DNA of 64,000 bases from S5-327 sp965200975 (GTDB taxonomy: Bacteria; Chloroflexota; Dehalococcoidia; Lucifugimonadales; Australimonadaceae). This document shows positions 42,904 to 51,484 of this stretch, piece after piece. The position numbers were made by a program, and so were the translations under genes. Every line of letters begins with the position of its first letter. Position 1 is the stretch's first letter. The notes beneath the pieces were generated by a model. It made no database searches. It had not been told where the DNA came from and saw nothing but the letters and a program-made list of their open reading frames with translations. The stretch is from the NCBI GenBank assembly GCA_965200975.1, contig OZ241740.1:434001-498000 (forward strand). The letters are read 5' to 3'.

Positions 42904-44299
42904 TGACCTGACGCTCAAGTCCGCCGTCCAGCTTTCGGCGCTCATCGCGGCCCGGCAAACGTCGCCGGTGGAGCTCACGCAGGCGTTCATCGAGCGGGCC
43001 AGACGGTTCGAGCGGCTGAATGCGTATATAACCCTCGACGAGGAGGGCGCGCTGCAGGCGGCGGGAACCGCCGAGAGGGAGCTCGCGCAGGGCCTCTCGC
43101 GCGGGCCGCTCCATGGCTTGCCCGTGGCTGTGAAAGACCAGTTCGACGCGAAAGGGATGCGCACAACGCTCGGCGGCAACATCGTCGACTACATAGCTGA
43201 GGAGGACGCAACCGCCGTCGGACGGTTGCGTGAGGCGGGCGCCGTGCTGCTCGGCAAGCTAAACCTCAGCGAGTACGCGCTCGGAGGCAATGTGCAGCAT
43301 CCGTTCGGCGTCCCGCGCAATCCGTGGGATGAGTCGCGGCAGGCGGGGCAGTCGAGCAGCGGCTCCGGCGTCGCCGTGGCCGCGTCGCTCTGCGCTGCGT
43401 CGCTTGGAGGAGATACTGCGGGGTCGATCCGCGGGCCCGCGGGGTGGTGCGGCATCGTCGGGCTGCGTCCGACCTGGGGGGCGGTGAGCCGCTACGGCGC
43501 GTTCCCTATGGCGTGGTTTATGGACACCATCGGCCCGATGACCAAGACGGTCGCGGACGCCGCGATGGTGTACGAGGCGATCGCCGGACACGACCCCAGA
43601 GATCCGTACACGTCGGCGCGCCCAGTAGCCCCGTTCGAACCGCGGGACGACCTGCGCGGGCTGCGCGTCGGCGTCGTGCGGGAGAGCATCGACAACGGAA
43701 TGGCGGGCGAGGAGGCGGCTGCCGCTGTCGACGCCGCGATGCAGACGCTGACCGACGCCGGCGCAGAAGTGGGCGACGCCAGTCTGCCGCTGTTCGAGAA
43801 GGGCGGGCTGATTGCGAACACGCTGTCGGATGTCGAGGCGGCGCACACGCACCGCAAATGGCTGCGCGAGCGTCCGCAGGACTACGATTTCGCAACGCGA
43901 CGGCGGCTTATGGCGGCGAGCCTTATCCCGGCAGCGTCCTACGCGAAGCTCCTGCGGTTCCGAACGCTGATGCGGCGCGACGTGATGCGGGAGCTCGCGC
44001 GTTTCGACGTTATCGTGACCCCTGCGCAGGCTGCAGGCGCCCCGCCTATAGCGACGGAGACGGGGCTAACCTCCAAGCAGGCGGTGATGAGCCAGTTCTT
44101 CGGGCTGCGTTCGCATCGCAGCCCGTTCAACCTGTCGGGCGCGCCGGCGATGGCGGCGCCCATCGGGTTCACCGCGGCAGGGCTTCCGCTTAGCATGCAG
44201 ATCACCGGACGTCCGTTCGCAGAGAGTACGCTCTTCGCGGTGGGCCACGCCTATCAGCAGCGCACCGACTGGCACGAGCGGCGGCCGCCGCTCGACTAG
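42896..44299 (+). CDS. Amidase-signature enzyme (AtzE/GatA-like)
   Basis: A 467-aa hydrolase of the amidase signature family. The Ser-Ser-Lys triad is visible: lysine in PVAVKDQFDAKG, then GQSSSGSGVAVAA with the cis-serine and GGDTAGSIRGPAGWCGIVGLRPTWG with the nucleophile serine. ATG at 42896 has AAGGAGG 4 nt upstream. It overlaps the small-subunit gene. Lack of gatB and the small partner favour a catabolic amidase of AtzE/AtzG type over a tRNA amidotransferase; the substrate is unknown. Confidence 0.9.
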   Translation: MADDLTLKSAVQLSALIAARQTSPVELTQAFIERARRFERLNAYITLDEEGALQAAGTAERELAQGLSRGPLHGLPVAVKDQFDAKGMRTTLGGNIVDYIAEEDATAVGRLREAGAVLLGKLNLSEYALGGNVQHPFGVPRNPWDESRQAGQSSSGSGVAVAASLCAASLGGDTAGSIRGPAGWCGIVGLRPTWGAVSRYGAFPMAWFMDTIGPMTKTVADAAMVYEAIAGHDPRDPYTSARPVAPFEPRDDLRGLRVGVVRESIDNGMAGEEAAAAVDAAMQTLTDAGAEVGDASLPLFEKGGLIANTLSDVEAAHTHRKWLRERPQDYDFATRRRLMAASLIPAASYAKLLRFRTLMRRDVMRELARFDVIVTPAQAAGAPPIATETGLTSKQAVMSQFFGLRSHRSPFNLSGAPAMAAPIGFTAAGLPLSMQITGRPFAESTLFAVGHAYQQRTDWHERRPPLD

Positions 44300-44327
44300 G
44301 CAGGGGGAGGGCTTATCCCTCCCCTGC
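44300..44327. terminator. Hairpin between convergent amidase and decarboxylase-like genes
   Basis: GCAGGGGGAGGG pairs with CCCTCCCCTGC across CTTAT with one bulged G. No T-run follows on either strand; a bidirectional terminator is plausible. Confidence 0.55.
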
Positions 44328-44388
44328 GCTAATGAATGCATGGAGCCGGCAGCGCGCTGATTATGGCGCTCCGCCCGGATTTCGGCGC

Positions 44389-45423
44389 CTATAGGCCGAG
44401 CGTTATGGGCGCGAACATCTCCTCGATGTTGGCGCGCTGCTTGGTGAGGCCCTGCTCATGCGAGTAGTCGATTAGCGTGTTGAGCATCGCCTCGTTCGCC
44501 TGCACCCCGTACGGATACGGGTCGTCGCCAAACGTCGCCCGCGTCTGCCGCATGTACTCCGGCCCGAACACCAGATCGGTTGGCATTCGCTGACGTAATG
44601 TCCGGGTCGCCAGCTCTTTCGCCTGCACGAACGCGTTAAACAGGTTCAGCGCAACCCAGGGATGCTCCCGGTAGACGTCGCCGCGAATCACGTACGTGTG
44701 GTTGGCGGGGATGAATCCGTGCTCCGTGAAGAAGCGCGAGCCCTCCGCGATACGGTCGGGGAAGAGCGGCTTCACCTTGCTCAGGTCGCCCGAACCGCGA
44801 ATGCGCCACGACCGGTCCACGAGGTTCGGGCCCTGGCCGCCGGGCTCCGCCACCGCCGCCGGGTTCACCGACGCGATGTCGAGCTTGTTGGCGAGCAGCA
44901 TCGACGAGAGGCTCTCCTCCGGCGGAATGCGCTGGAACGAGATGCCCTCCGGCGGCTCGAATCCTGTTGCGCCGCCGTGACTCATCTCCTCGGTGCGCTC
45001 CATATACCAGTGCACTTTGTACTGGGAGACGCCGTGGTCGTGCTCCATAATGCCGCGCATCCACAGCGCCGCAGTCTGCTGGTACTCTCCGACGCCGATG
45101 CGCTTGCCTACTACGTCCGCCGGCTTCTCGATGCCGGAGTCCGTGTGGTAGTGCAGGTTCATATGCATAAAGCTCCGGTGCGGGAACACCGGAATCGCGA
45201 TCCAGTCCGCGCCCTGCTCGCGGGAGATGAGGTACGAGGATATCGAGAGCTCGTGCGCCTGAAACTCGCGGAAGTTCAGATGGCGCCACGCCCCCTCCGA
45301 CATGCCTCCTTCAGTGTGGATCAGTTCGATGCCCTCGGGCTGCACCCGTCCGTCGATCAGCGGCGCCACCCTGTCGCTCACAGAGGACATAAAGCTGAGC
45401 CGCAGCTTCGGCTTGCTCACCAT
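44389..45423 (-). CDS. 4,5-dihydroxyphthalate decarboxylase-like / periplasmic-binding-fold protein
   Basis: A 344-aa cytoplasmic-looking protein (no signal peptide) with the type II periplasmic-binding fold seen in 4,5-dihydroxyphthalate decarboxylase homologues: LRLSFMSSVSDRVAPLIDGRVQPEGIEL at the start, ELSISSYLISREQG and WIAIPVFPHRSFMH, and KRIGVGEYQQTAALWMRGIM. Neighbouring Rieske and extradiol genes make a catabolic decarboxylase more likely than a transporter protein; this rests on context. It lies 69 nt downstream of the LigB-like gene. Confidence 0.8.
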   Translation of the reverse strand: MVSKPKLRLSFMSSVSDRVAPLIDGRVQPEGIELIHTEGGMSEGAWRHLNFREFQAHELSISSYLISREQGADWIAIPVFPHRSFMHMNLHYHTDSGIEKPADVVGKRIGVGEYQQTAALWMRGIMEHDHGVSQYKVHWYMERTEEMSHGGATGFEPPEGISFQRIPPEESLSSMLLANKLDIASVNPAAVAEPGGQGPNLVDRSWRIRGSGDLSKVKPLFPDRIAEGSRFFTEHGFIPANHTYVIRGDVYREHPWVALNLFNAFVQAKELATRTLRQRMPTDLVFGPEYMRQTRATFGDDPYPYGVQANEAMLNTLIDYSHEQGLTKQRANIEEMFAPITLGL

Positions 45424-45492
45424 TTGCGCTCCTCCTGCCTCACTGTCTCACGTTTGCGTGGTCGCAGCGCGCGCCCTGCGCCTGGCGCCCGG

Positions 45493-46491
45493 CTACAGCC
45501 ATTCGGCGAAGCCCATCGCGCAGCCGTTGCCCGCTTCGGTGCGGTAGCAGGGCACGTAGTCGACCATATTCATCGCGAGGCCGGCGTTCGACATCGCCCC
45601 CGCGAGGGCAATCCAGTTCTTGATCTCCGAGGTGCCGGCGCGGAACCGCGTGTCGGGATAGCCCGTAAGCTTCTCGAAATCGTCGTGCTGCAGACCGTCG
45701 ATAATTCGCGCGTCGAGCTCCTCTTCGATGACCGTGTGGCTCAGCCCGCCGGACGCAAAGATAGCGACCCGCTTGTCCGAGTCCCACTCCTCGATGGCGC
45801 GGCGGAGAGTCTGCCCGAACCGATAGCAGCGCGCGGCGCTGGGGACGTTCGGGGGGTAGTACGTGTTCACGAGCACAGGCACGTTGGGCGTAACCACGTT
45901 GTTCATCAGCCGGCGGTAGACGTAGTAGAAGGCGTGCCCGATAGCGCCCTCGCCGTCCCGTCCGGGAGGCAGCTTGCTCGACCGCGCCACGTCGAACTCG
46001 TTGGCGATGAACGCCTCGATCAGGTACTCGCCGAGCTTGCCGTCGGTGGGGTGGGTGAGGCGTTCGGCGGGCCTCCGCGCCACGACGGGATTGCTCAAGT
46101 CAGCGCGGGCGCCGCCGGGGTTCGGAGCGTCGTCCACAGCGTCGCCGTAGTAGATAGAGAGGGCGGGCATATTCTCGTCGTTGAACGACTCCTTCTGATC
46201 GTCGCCGAGAATGATGCAGACGTCGGGCTTCACCTCGCTTACGGTCTGCTCGAGGCGCGCGATCGCTGTCTGGCAGGCGTCCCAGCGCGTCTGAAACTTC
46301 TCCTCGGTGCACTCGCGCTCGAAGTGGTCGCCTGCCCGCAGGTCGGCGAGCTCCTCGAACGAGTAGGTTGCCCCTTCGAACCAGTGGACAGGCTGCGTGC
46401 GGCCCCGGTCTCCGTAGGTGCGCCACGTCTCCGGCGGCATCTCCAACTGTGGCGCGTGGGATGACGCCATGCCAAGAACGATCTGTGCCAT
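45493..46491 (-). CDS. LigB-type extradiol ring-cleavage dioxygenase
   Basis: A 332-aa class III extradiol dioxygenase catalytic subunit, like protocatechuate 4,5-dioxygenase LigB or gallate dioxygenase. Hallmarks are the N-terminal metal-histidine segment MASSHAPQLE, ILGDDQKESFNDENMPALSIYYGD, VPVLVNTYYPPN and AIFASGGLSHTVIEEELD with the second histidine. ATG at 46491 has GGAGGATC upstream. No separate LigA-like small subunit is seen. It should cleave a catecholic product supplied by the oxygenase and decarboxylase encoded around it. Confidence 0.88.
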   Translation of the reverse strand: MAQIVLGMASSHAPQLEMPPETWRTYGDRGRTQPVHWFEGATYSFEELADLRAGDHFERECTEEKFQTRWDACQTAIARLEQTVSEVKPDVCIILGDDQKESFNDENMPALSIYYGDAVDDAPNPGGARADLSNPVVARRPAERLTHPTDGKLGEYLIEAFIANEFDVARSSKLPPGRDGEGAIGHAFYYVYRRLMNNVVTPNVPVLVNTYYPPNVPSAARCYRFGQTLRRAIEEWDSDKRVAIFASGGLSHTVIEEELDARIIDGLQHDDFEKLTGYPDTRFRAGTSEIKNWIALAGAMSNAGLAMNMVDYVPCYRTEAGNGCAMGFAEWL

Positions 46492-46598
46492 AGCCGATCC
46501 TCCAGCTGGTCCGAGTGGGCGTAGTCTACTCCACAGGAGCAACCGATGCTGTTCGAAATCGGAAGAGCGGGCGCTCCCCGAACCCTCTCAGGGACGGT

Positions 46599-47048
46599 TC
46601 AGCGTCTCCGTTTGCGGAACGTTCTGCGGGGACGAGGCCCCGCCCGCGGCGCGGACAAGCGCGCCGGGATAGGCGCCGGCGCTTCCGCTTCGCCCTGCTC
46701 CGCCCCCGGCGGCGGGGGCGGGGACGCGGCTGGCGCCGGCGGCTGGTGGAAGACGATCGCCAGCAGCACCGTCACGGGATGGAGAAAGATGACGGGCGCG
46801 GCAATCTGCACGATCGACATCACGGCGGCGCCGATGGTCCACCGGATAGTCGACATCCCTTTCCAGCGCGCGATGAGCGGCGTAAGCCCCACCGGCCCGA
46901 ACAGGGCCGCCACGTACACTTGCGAGTCGTATGCGCCGCCGCCAAAGATGATCAGCAGCCCCACGAGCAGCGCAATGCCCAGAACATACGCCAGCGGCCA
47001 TGCCGCCAGAGCCGACATATTGAACAGGAACGGCGCGCCCTTTCGCAT
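46599..47048 (-). CDS. Small membrane protein with Pro/Arg-rich tail
   Basis: A 149-aa protein with three or four hydrophobic segments (about residues 14-37, 42-58, 68-85 and 87-101) and a C-terminal Pro/Ala/Arg-rich tail of 45 residues. I do not recognise the family. It sits between the Rieske and LigB-type genes on the same strand and may be cotranscribed with them. Confidence 0.6.
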   Translation of the reverse strand: MRKGAPFLFNMSALAAWPLAYVLGIALLVGLLIIFGGGAYDSQVYVAALFGPVGLTPLIARWKGMSTIRWTIGAAVMSIVQIAAPVIFLHPVTVLLAIVFHQPPAPAASPPPPPGAEQGEAEAPAPIPARLSAPRAGPRPRRTFRKRRR

Positions 47049-47138
47049 GCCCGCAGCCTACATCACTCCACGGCTGCGCGCGTACTGCGCTCGCTCGCTG
47101 CTCCCTCCGGGGAACTCCTTGCGAGAGAGACAGCGATA

Positions 47139-47164
47139 GGGGGAGGAGACGATGCTCCTCCCCC
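47139..47164. terminator. 10-bp perfect hairpin downstream of the Rieske oxygenase gene
   Basis: GGGGGAGGAG (47139-47148) pairs with CTCCTCCCCC (47155-47164), 6-nt loop, no T-run. It lies 31 nt beyond the minus-strand oxygenase stop. Confidence 0.5.
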
Positions 47165-47194
47165 CGAGGGAGCGGACAACGGCAAGGTTTCAGT

Positions 47195-48487
47195 CTAAAA
47201 GGCGGCGGCGATGGCCTTCTTGAGATTGTCGTGCGTGCTCCAATCGGCGTCGTTGGGGATCATAGTCTCGCCGGGGCGGACACAGTAGGCGTCGGAGTTC
47301 GAGGCGCTGGGAGGCTCGACGCCGTTGCCGAGGGCCGCGGCGCTCCGCAGCAGCATGCGCCGCATCGCGATGATGCCGATGTCGGTCACGCCGAGGTGCT
47401 CACGGGTGCGGTCGGATATCTCGCCCATCCCCTCCTGCACGGAGAAGTCCTGCTCGCCGGTGCCCTTGATGCCCGTGAACGTGTAGTGGCGCTGCTCCTC
47501 GCGGTCGATGAGGTAGTCGTTGCGCTGGTTGCGCACCGGCCAGTGCGTGCCGGGGATGAGCTGCGCATGAACGCCCTGCCCCTTCCGGAGGTCGGCGATC
47601 TGCCGGACGGGGAGCGGGTTGCCGGTGGTGCTCCACGAGAAGCACCAGCGGGCGGTGAGCGTGTCATCGAGAGGGACGAACGCGTGGATCATCTTCTGCG
47701 CGCCGCCTCCGGGAGGAGCGGTGTAGAAGGGCATCCAGAACAGATTGAACCGCCAGTAGTCCTGCAGTTCGTCGCCGGGGTACTTCCCGCCGATGATGAG
47801 GCCGAAGTCGGTCTCGAGAGTCTGGAGTTTCGGCGGGTTCTCACGGGTGCGGTACATCTTCTGTACGTCGCCGCTGCCTTGCCCCATCGCCTTCCACGCG
47901 TCGAGCCGGCGGTGGGAGTCCAGCGCGCTGTGCAGGTAGACGGAGTGCACGGTGTCGATGCCGCCCTCGATGGCCTGGGCGTAGTTGTTCTCCTGGTAGT
48001 TCCACGACACGTAGCGGTGCCCGTCGGGAACGCGCGCCCACTCGAACTCGGGCAGGGGAGGCTTCTGCTCGCTGGGGCCCATATACGTCCACAGCACGCC
48101 GCCGCGCTCCTGCACCGGGTACGCCTTGAGGCGGATCTTCTCCCTGAAGTTGCTGTCGGCTGCCTCGGACGGCATATCGACGCAACCGCCCTCGATGTTG
48201 AACTTCCAGCCGTGGTAGGTGCATCGCAGGCCGTGCTCTTCGTTGCGGCCAAAGAAGAGGTCGGCGTTCCGGTGGGCGCACAGGCGGTCGACGAGTCCCA
48301 CCTGGCCTGCGGTGTTCCTGAATGCAACCAGCCTCTCGCCGAGGAGCTTGACGCGCACGGGGTCGCTGTCCGCGCCGGCGATGTCCTCCGAGAGCAAGAA
48401 GGGGATCCAGTAGCGCCGCAACAGTGTTCCCATCTCCGTGCCGGGGCCTACACGGGTCAATCGGTCGTTGTCCTGAGCGCTGAGCAT
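47195..48487 (-). CDS. Rieske aromatic ring-hydroxylating oxygenase, large subunit
   Basis: A 430-aa oxygenase alpha subunit. The Rieske ligands are C70-x-H72 (LCAHRNADLFFG) and C89-x2-H92 (CTYHGW). The mononuclear iron site is D-x2-H-x4-H in GGIDTVHSVYLHS near residue 176. The N-terminus (MLSAxxNxRLTxVGxGTxMGxLLRRYW) is shared with the oxygenase at 10502, so the two are paralogues of the phthalate-dioxygenase-like branch. First gene of the probable aromatic operon running to 44389. GGAGG precedes the ATG. Confidence 0.93.
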   Translation of the reverse strand: MLSAQDNDRLTRVGPGTEMGTLLRRYWIPFLLSEDIAGADSDPVRVKLLGERLVAFRNTAGQVGLVDRLCAHRNADLFFGRNEEHGLRCTYHGWKFNIEGGCVDMPSEAADSNFREKIRLKAYPVQERGGVLWTYMGPSEQKPPLPEFEWARVPDGHRYVSWNYQENNYAQAIEGGIDTVHSVYLHSALDSHRRLDAWKAMGQGSGDVQKMYRTRENPPKLQTLETDFGLIIGGKYPGDELQDYWRFNLFWMPFYTAPPGGGAQKMIHAFVPLDDTLTARWCFSWSTTGNPLPVRQIADLRKGQGVHAQLIPGTHWPVRNQRNDYLIDREEQRHYTFTGIKGTGEQDFSVQEGMGEISDRTREHLGVTDIGIIAMRRMLLRSAAALGNGVEPPSASNSDAYCVRPGETMIPNDADWSTHDNLKKAIAAAF

Positions 48488-48663
48488 AGCCGCCTCCTCC
48501 AGGCGAAAGGGGTTTCGTCGCGAAACTCCCGATTTGCTGCGAGATTAGGCTTGTGGACGCCTTGCGTCAACTGCCTTGCGCGCCCGAACGCCGGGATGAG
48601 CGTTGGAGCGCTCCGGGAGAGAGCCCTTTCCTCCGGAACCCTCGGCGCATCGCGTCCTGGGCG

Positions 48664-48669
48664 TACACT
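48664..48669 (+). promoter_or_regulatory. -10 hexamer of the PQQ-like propeller gene
   Basis: TACACT ending 6 nt before the GTG at 48676; no ribosome site, again fitting a leaderless start. Confidence 0.35.
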
Positions 48670-48675
48670 CTCCCT

Positions 48676-49989
48676 GTGACTCCGGACGCGAACGCCGCCG
48701 CCCGCCGCAATCCCCGCGAGTGGGGACGTCCGCGGCGCCGCTCGCGGATGCTGCAGCGTCTGCTGGCCGCAGGCGCGCTTGCGGCGATCGGACTGCTTGC
48801 CTGGTGGGCTGCCGGCGCGCTCTTTACCGGAACCGTTCCTGCGCCGTCTACCCGCGTGAACGCGGAAACGGGCGCCGACGCTTGGGCGCTGGCCGGGCGC
48901 GACGCGGCCCATACCGCCGCCCTCCCGATCCACGACGGCTATGCAGGACGCGAGGCGTGGCGCGTTCGGCTGCAGGCGCCCGTCCGCGGAGGCCTTGCCG
49001 TCGCCGGCGGGCAAGTGTTCCTCGGGACGGACGACGGCAAGTTCGTCGCGTTCGACGCTGCGGACGGCGCGACGCTGTGGGAGCGTCTGCTTACGTTGCC
49101 CACGACTGCCGCGCCCGCCGTTACGCCCGGGGTCGTCTACGTGGCCTCGCGCAGCGGCGAGCTCCTTGCGCTCGACCGCAGCGACGGCGGCGAACTGTGG
49201 CGGTTCGACGTCGGCAGCCCGCTGGCTGCGGCGCCCATCGCCCACGACGGCGCCGTCTACGCAGGCTCGTGGGACGGCGAGCTGTTCGCGCTCGACGCGG
49301 CGGACGGGCGTGTGCTGTGGACGCTGCAGGCCGAGGGAGGCATCGTGACGCCGCCTGCAATCGCAGGCGAGCTGATGGCGCTCGCGTCCGGCGACCGCAC
49401 CGTATCCGTTATCGACCTCGCAACCGGACGCACGCGCCTCAATTTCGACGCAGGCCAGACGCTGACGGTAGGCCCGGTGTTCGCCGGGGGCATGGCGCTG
49501 GTCAGCACCGCCAAGGGACGTCTTATCGCGGTGGACCCGGAGGCCGTCGAATACCTGCTGGAGCGAGGAGCGCGTTTCTGGCGCCGCCAGCTCTTCCTGT
49601 GGGGACTCCAAAGCCAGCCTCCGGCGCCGAAAGGCCTCGCGTGGGAGCGCCGCCCGTCGCGGAACAGCGCGCTGAGTCCGGGCGCCGTGAGCAGCGGAGC
49701 CGTCTACGTAGCCAGCCGGGACGGACGGCTGCACGCGTTCGCGGCGTCCGACGGCGCGCCGCTCTGGGAGTACGACACGGAGGCCCAAATACAATCGTCG
49801 CCGGCAGTCGCCGGAGACTTTGTGTATGTCGGCAACGACGCAGGAGAGGTGTACGCAGTCGACCGCCACAGCGGCGAGGCGTCGAACGTCTTTGTCGTGG
49901 GAGGCGCGGTGAGGGGCCAGCTCGCCGCCACCGAGAGCGTGCTCTACGTAACTACCAGCAGTCCTCCCGCGCTGATTGCGCTGCGGTGA
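48676..49989 (+). CDS. PQQ-like beta-propeller repeat protein, membrane-anchored
   Basis: A 437-aa protein (from GTG 48676) with an N-terminal basic stretch, one membrane segment (LAAGALAAIGLLAWWAAGALF) and an extracytoplasmic beta-propeller of about seven PQQ-like blades. Each blade has a recurring pattern such as VYVASRSGELLALDRSDGGELWRFDVGS. It resembles BamB or quinoprotein-fold scaffold proteins; no catalytic residues for alcohol oxidation are evident. The start is uncertain, since frames upstream to 48553 are also open, but they cross a Rieske-gene leader. Confidence 0.82.
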   Translation: MTPDANAAARRNPREWGRPRRRSRMLQRLLAAGALAAIGLLAWWAAGALFTGTVPAPSTRVNAETGADAWALAGRDAAHTAALPIHDGYAGREAWRVRLQAPVRGGLAVAGGQVFLGTDDGKFVAFDAADGATLWERLLTLPTTAAPAVTPGVVYVASRSGELLALDRSDGGELWRFDVGSPLAAAPIAHDGAVYAGSWDGELFALDAADGRVLWTLQAEGGIVTPPAIAGELMALASGDRTVSVIDLATGRTRLNFDAGQTLTVGPVFAGGMALVSTAKGRLIAVDPEAVEYLLERGARFWRRQLFLWGLQSQPPAPKGLAWERRPSRNSALSPGAVSSGAVYVASRDGRLHAFAASDGAPLWEYDTEAQIQSSPAVAGDFVYVGNDAGEVYAVDRHSGEASNVFVVGGAVRGQLAATESVLYVTTSSPPALIALR

Positions 49990-50047
49990 GAGGCTTTCTC
50001 CCGCAAAAACAGCGCGGGAGCCGGATCGCAGCCGCAAGTCCGCAGAG

Positions 50048-51484
50048 TCAGGATCGGTCGCCGCCGCCGCGTCCCCAGAGAGGGTGACGGAACGTGGGGT
50101 TGGCGTCGGCGTGCCGCGAGCGCGGCGGCGGAGCGTCTTTCGGCGGCGACCGCCAGCTGTCCGCTTCACGGCCTCCGTCCGCTTCACGGGAGGCTGCGGC
50201 TGCGCTGTCTGCGCCGCCGGACTGCGCGGAGATATAGGGGGCCTGACGTCGCCGCGCGGCGACGCGCGAGGGCAGCGTGTTGAGAAGCGCGGCAAGGTCG
50301 ATGAGCGCGGCGAGACTGTTCGAGGGCAGCAGGTCGTCGATGTAGGGATATGCGGCGCGCATACCTTGCGTAAGCGGCTCGTACTCCCGGGCGCCTGCAA
50401 GGGGATTGAGCCATATGAGGCGGTTGCAGCTACGCTGCAGACGCCCCATCTCGCGCCCGAGCAGCTCCGGGTCGCCCCGGTCCCAGCCGTCGGAGACGAT
50501 CAGCACGATAGCTCCCCACCCGAGGGTGCGCCGCGCCCATCGAAAGTTGAACTCCTTCAGCGCTTGGCCGATGCGCGTGCCCCCCGACCAGTCGGGCACG
50601 GCCCTTGCGACCTCGGCGACCGCCCTGTCGATGTCGCGCTGCCCCAGCTGACGCGTTACGCGCGTAAGCCTCGTTGCGAAGAGGAACGCCTCGACGTGCG
50701 AGCCAAGCCCGCCGTAGAGGCTGTGAACGAAATGCAGAAGCATGCGGGTGTAGCGCTCCATCGAGCCGCTGACGTCGCAGATGACGACGAGCCGGCGCGG
50801 CTTCTGCTTGCGGCGGAGACGGAGCAGCCGGACCGGTTCGCCGCCAAGGCGGGCGTTCGCGCGGAGAGTGCGCCGCAAGTCGAGCGCGTCGCCGCCGCCG
50901 GGCCGCATGCGGCGGGCGCGGCGGAACCCCGGGCGCCACTGCAGCCCGGCCATCAGCTGGCGGGCTTGCGCCTCCTCGCCCGGCGTGAACTCGGCGAAAT
51001 CGCGCGTGCGCAATACCTCGCGCGCGCTAAACGTGCGGGTAAGCACAATCTGGTCGTCGTCCGGCGCCTCGTCTGCGCTGCCGGAGTCGACGCCTGCGTC
51101 GCTGGGCAGAGGAGGGCCCGCCTCTACGCTGCGGTAGCGGCGCCGCTCGCCCATCGAGCGCAAGTCCATCGTGGACGTGCTCTCTTTGCGCTGGCGCCAG
51201 AATACGTCGAACGCCTCGTCGAACACGGGGAGATCGTCCCTCCGGTGCACGAGCAGGGTGCGCAGCGCTGCCCGGACGTCCGTCTTGCGGCTGAAGCCGA
51301 TCTCGTCGAGCACCTGTACGGCGTCGAGCATCCTGCCCGTGTGCACGTTCAGCCCAAGCATTCGGAGGATGCGCCCGAACAGGAAAAGGTTGTCGAGAAT
51401 GCGCCCTCGCTCCGGCTCTCCGCCGTCGATTGGGGAAGGGGAGGGTTGGGGGTTGGCGGGGAGAGGAGGTTGCGCGCTAGCCAC
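50048..51484 (-). CDS. VWA-domain protein, CoxE-like
   Basis: A 478-aa protein of the VWA/CoxE family. A helical N-terminal half precedes a von Willebrand A domain with the MIDAS motif DVSGSME near residue 238, followed by GGTRIGQALKEFN and IVLIVSDGWDRGDP. Its start overlaps the end of the MoxR gene by 8 nt. CoxE with its MoxR partner assists metal-cofactor maturation of CO dehydrogenase in known systems. The last 80 residues are low-complexity and probably disordered. Confidence 0.88.
   Translation of the reverse strand: MASAQPPLPANPQPSPSPIDGGEPERGRILDNLFLFGRILRMLGLNVHTGRMLDAVQVLDEIGFSRKTDVRAALRTLLVHRRDDLPVFDEAFDVFWRQRKESTSTMDLRSMGERRRYRSVEAGPPLPSDAGVDSGSADEAPDDDQIVLTRTFSAREVLRTRDFAEFTPGEEAQARQLMAGLQWRPGFRRARRMRPGGGDALDLRRTLRANARLGGEPVRLLRLRRKQKPRRLVVICDVSGSMERYTRMLLHFVHSLYGGLGSHVEAFLFATRLTRVTRQLGQRDIDRAVAEVARAVPDWSGGTRIGQALKEFNFRWARRTLGWGAIVLIVSDGWDRGDPELLGREMGRLQRSCNRLIWLNPLAGAREYEPLTQGMRAAYPYIDDLLPSNSLAALIDLAALLNTLPSRVAARRRQAPYISAQSGGADSAAAASREADGGREADSWRSPPKDAPPPRSRHADANPTFRHPLWGRGGGDRS

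Noticed and set aside
42634..44299. tRNA-dependent amidotransferase GatCA
   Set aside because: gatB is absent and the small protein resembles AtzG as much as GatC; a catabolic amidase pair is more cautious.
46546..47139. Plus-strand frame opposite the small membrane protein
   Set aside because: The minus-strand reading gives clear hydrophobic segments and fits operon orientation; the plus frame is compositionally random.
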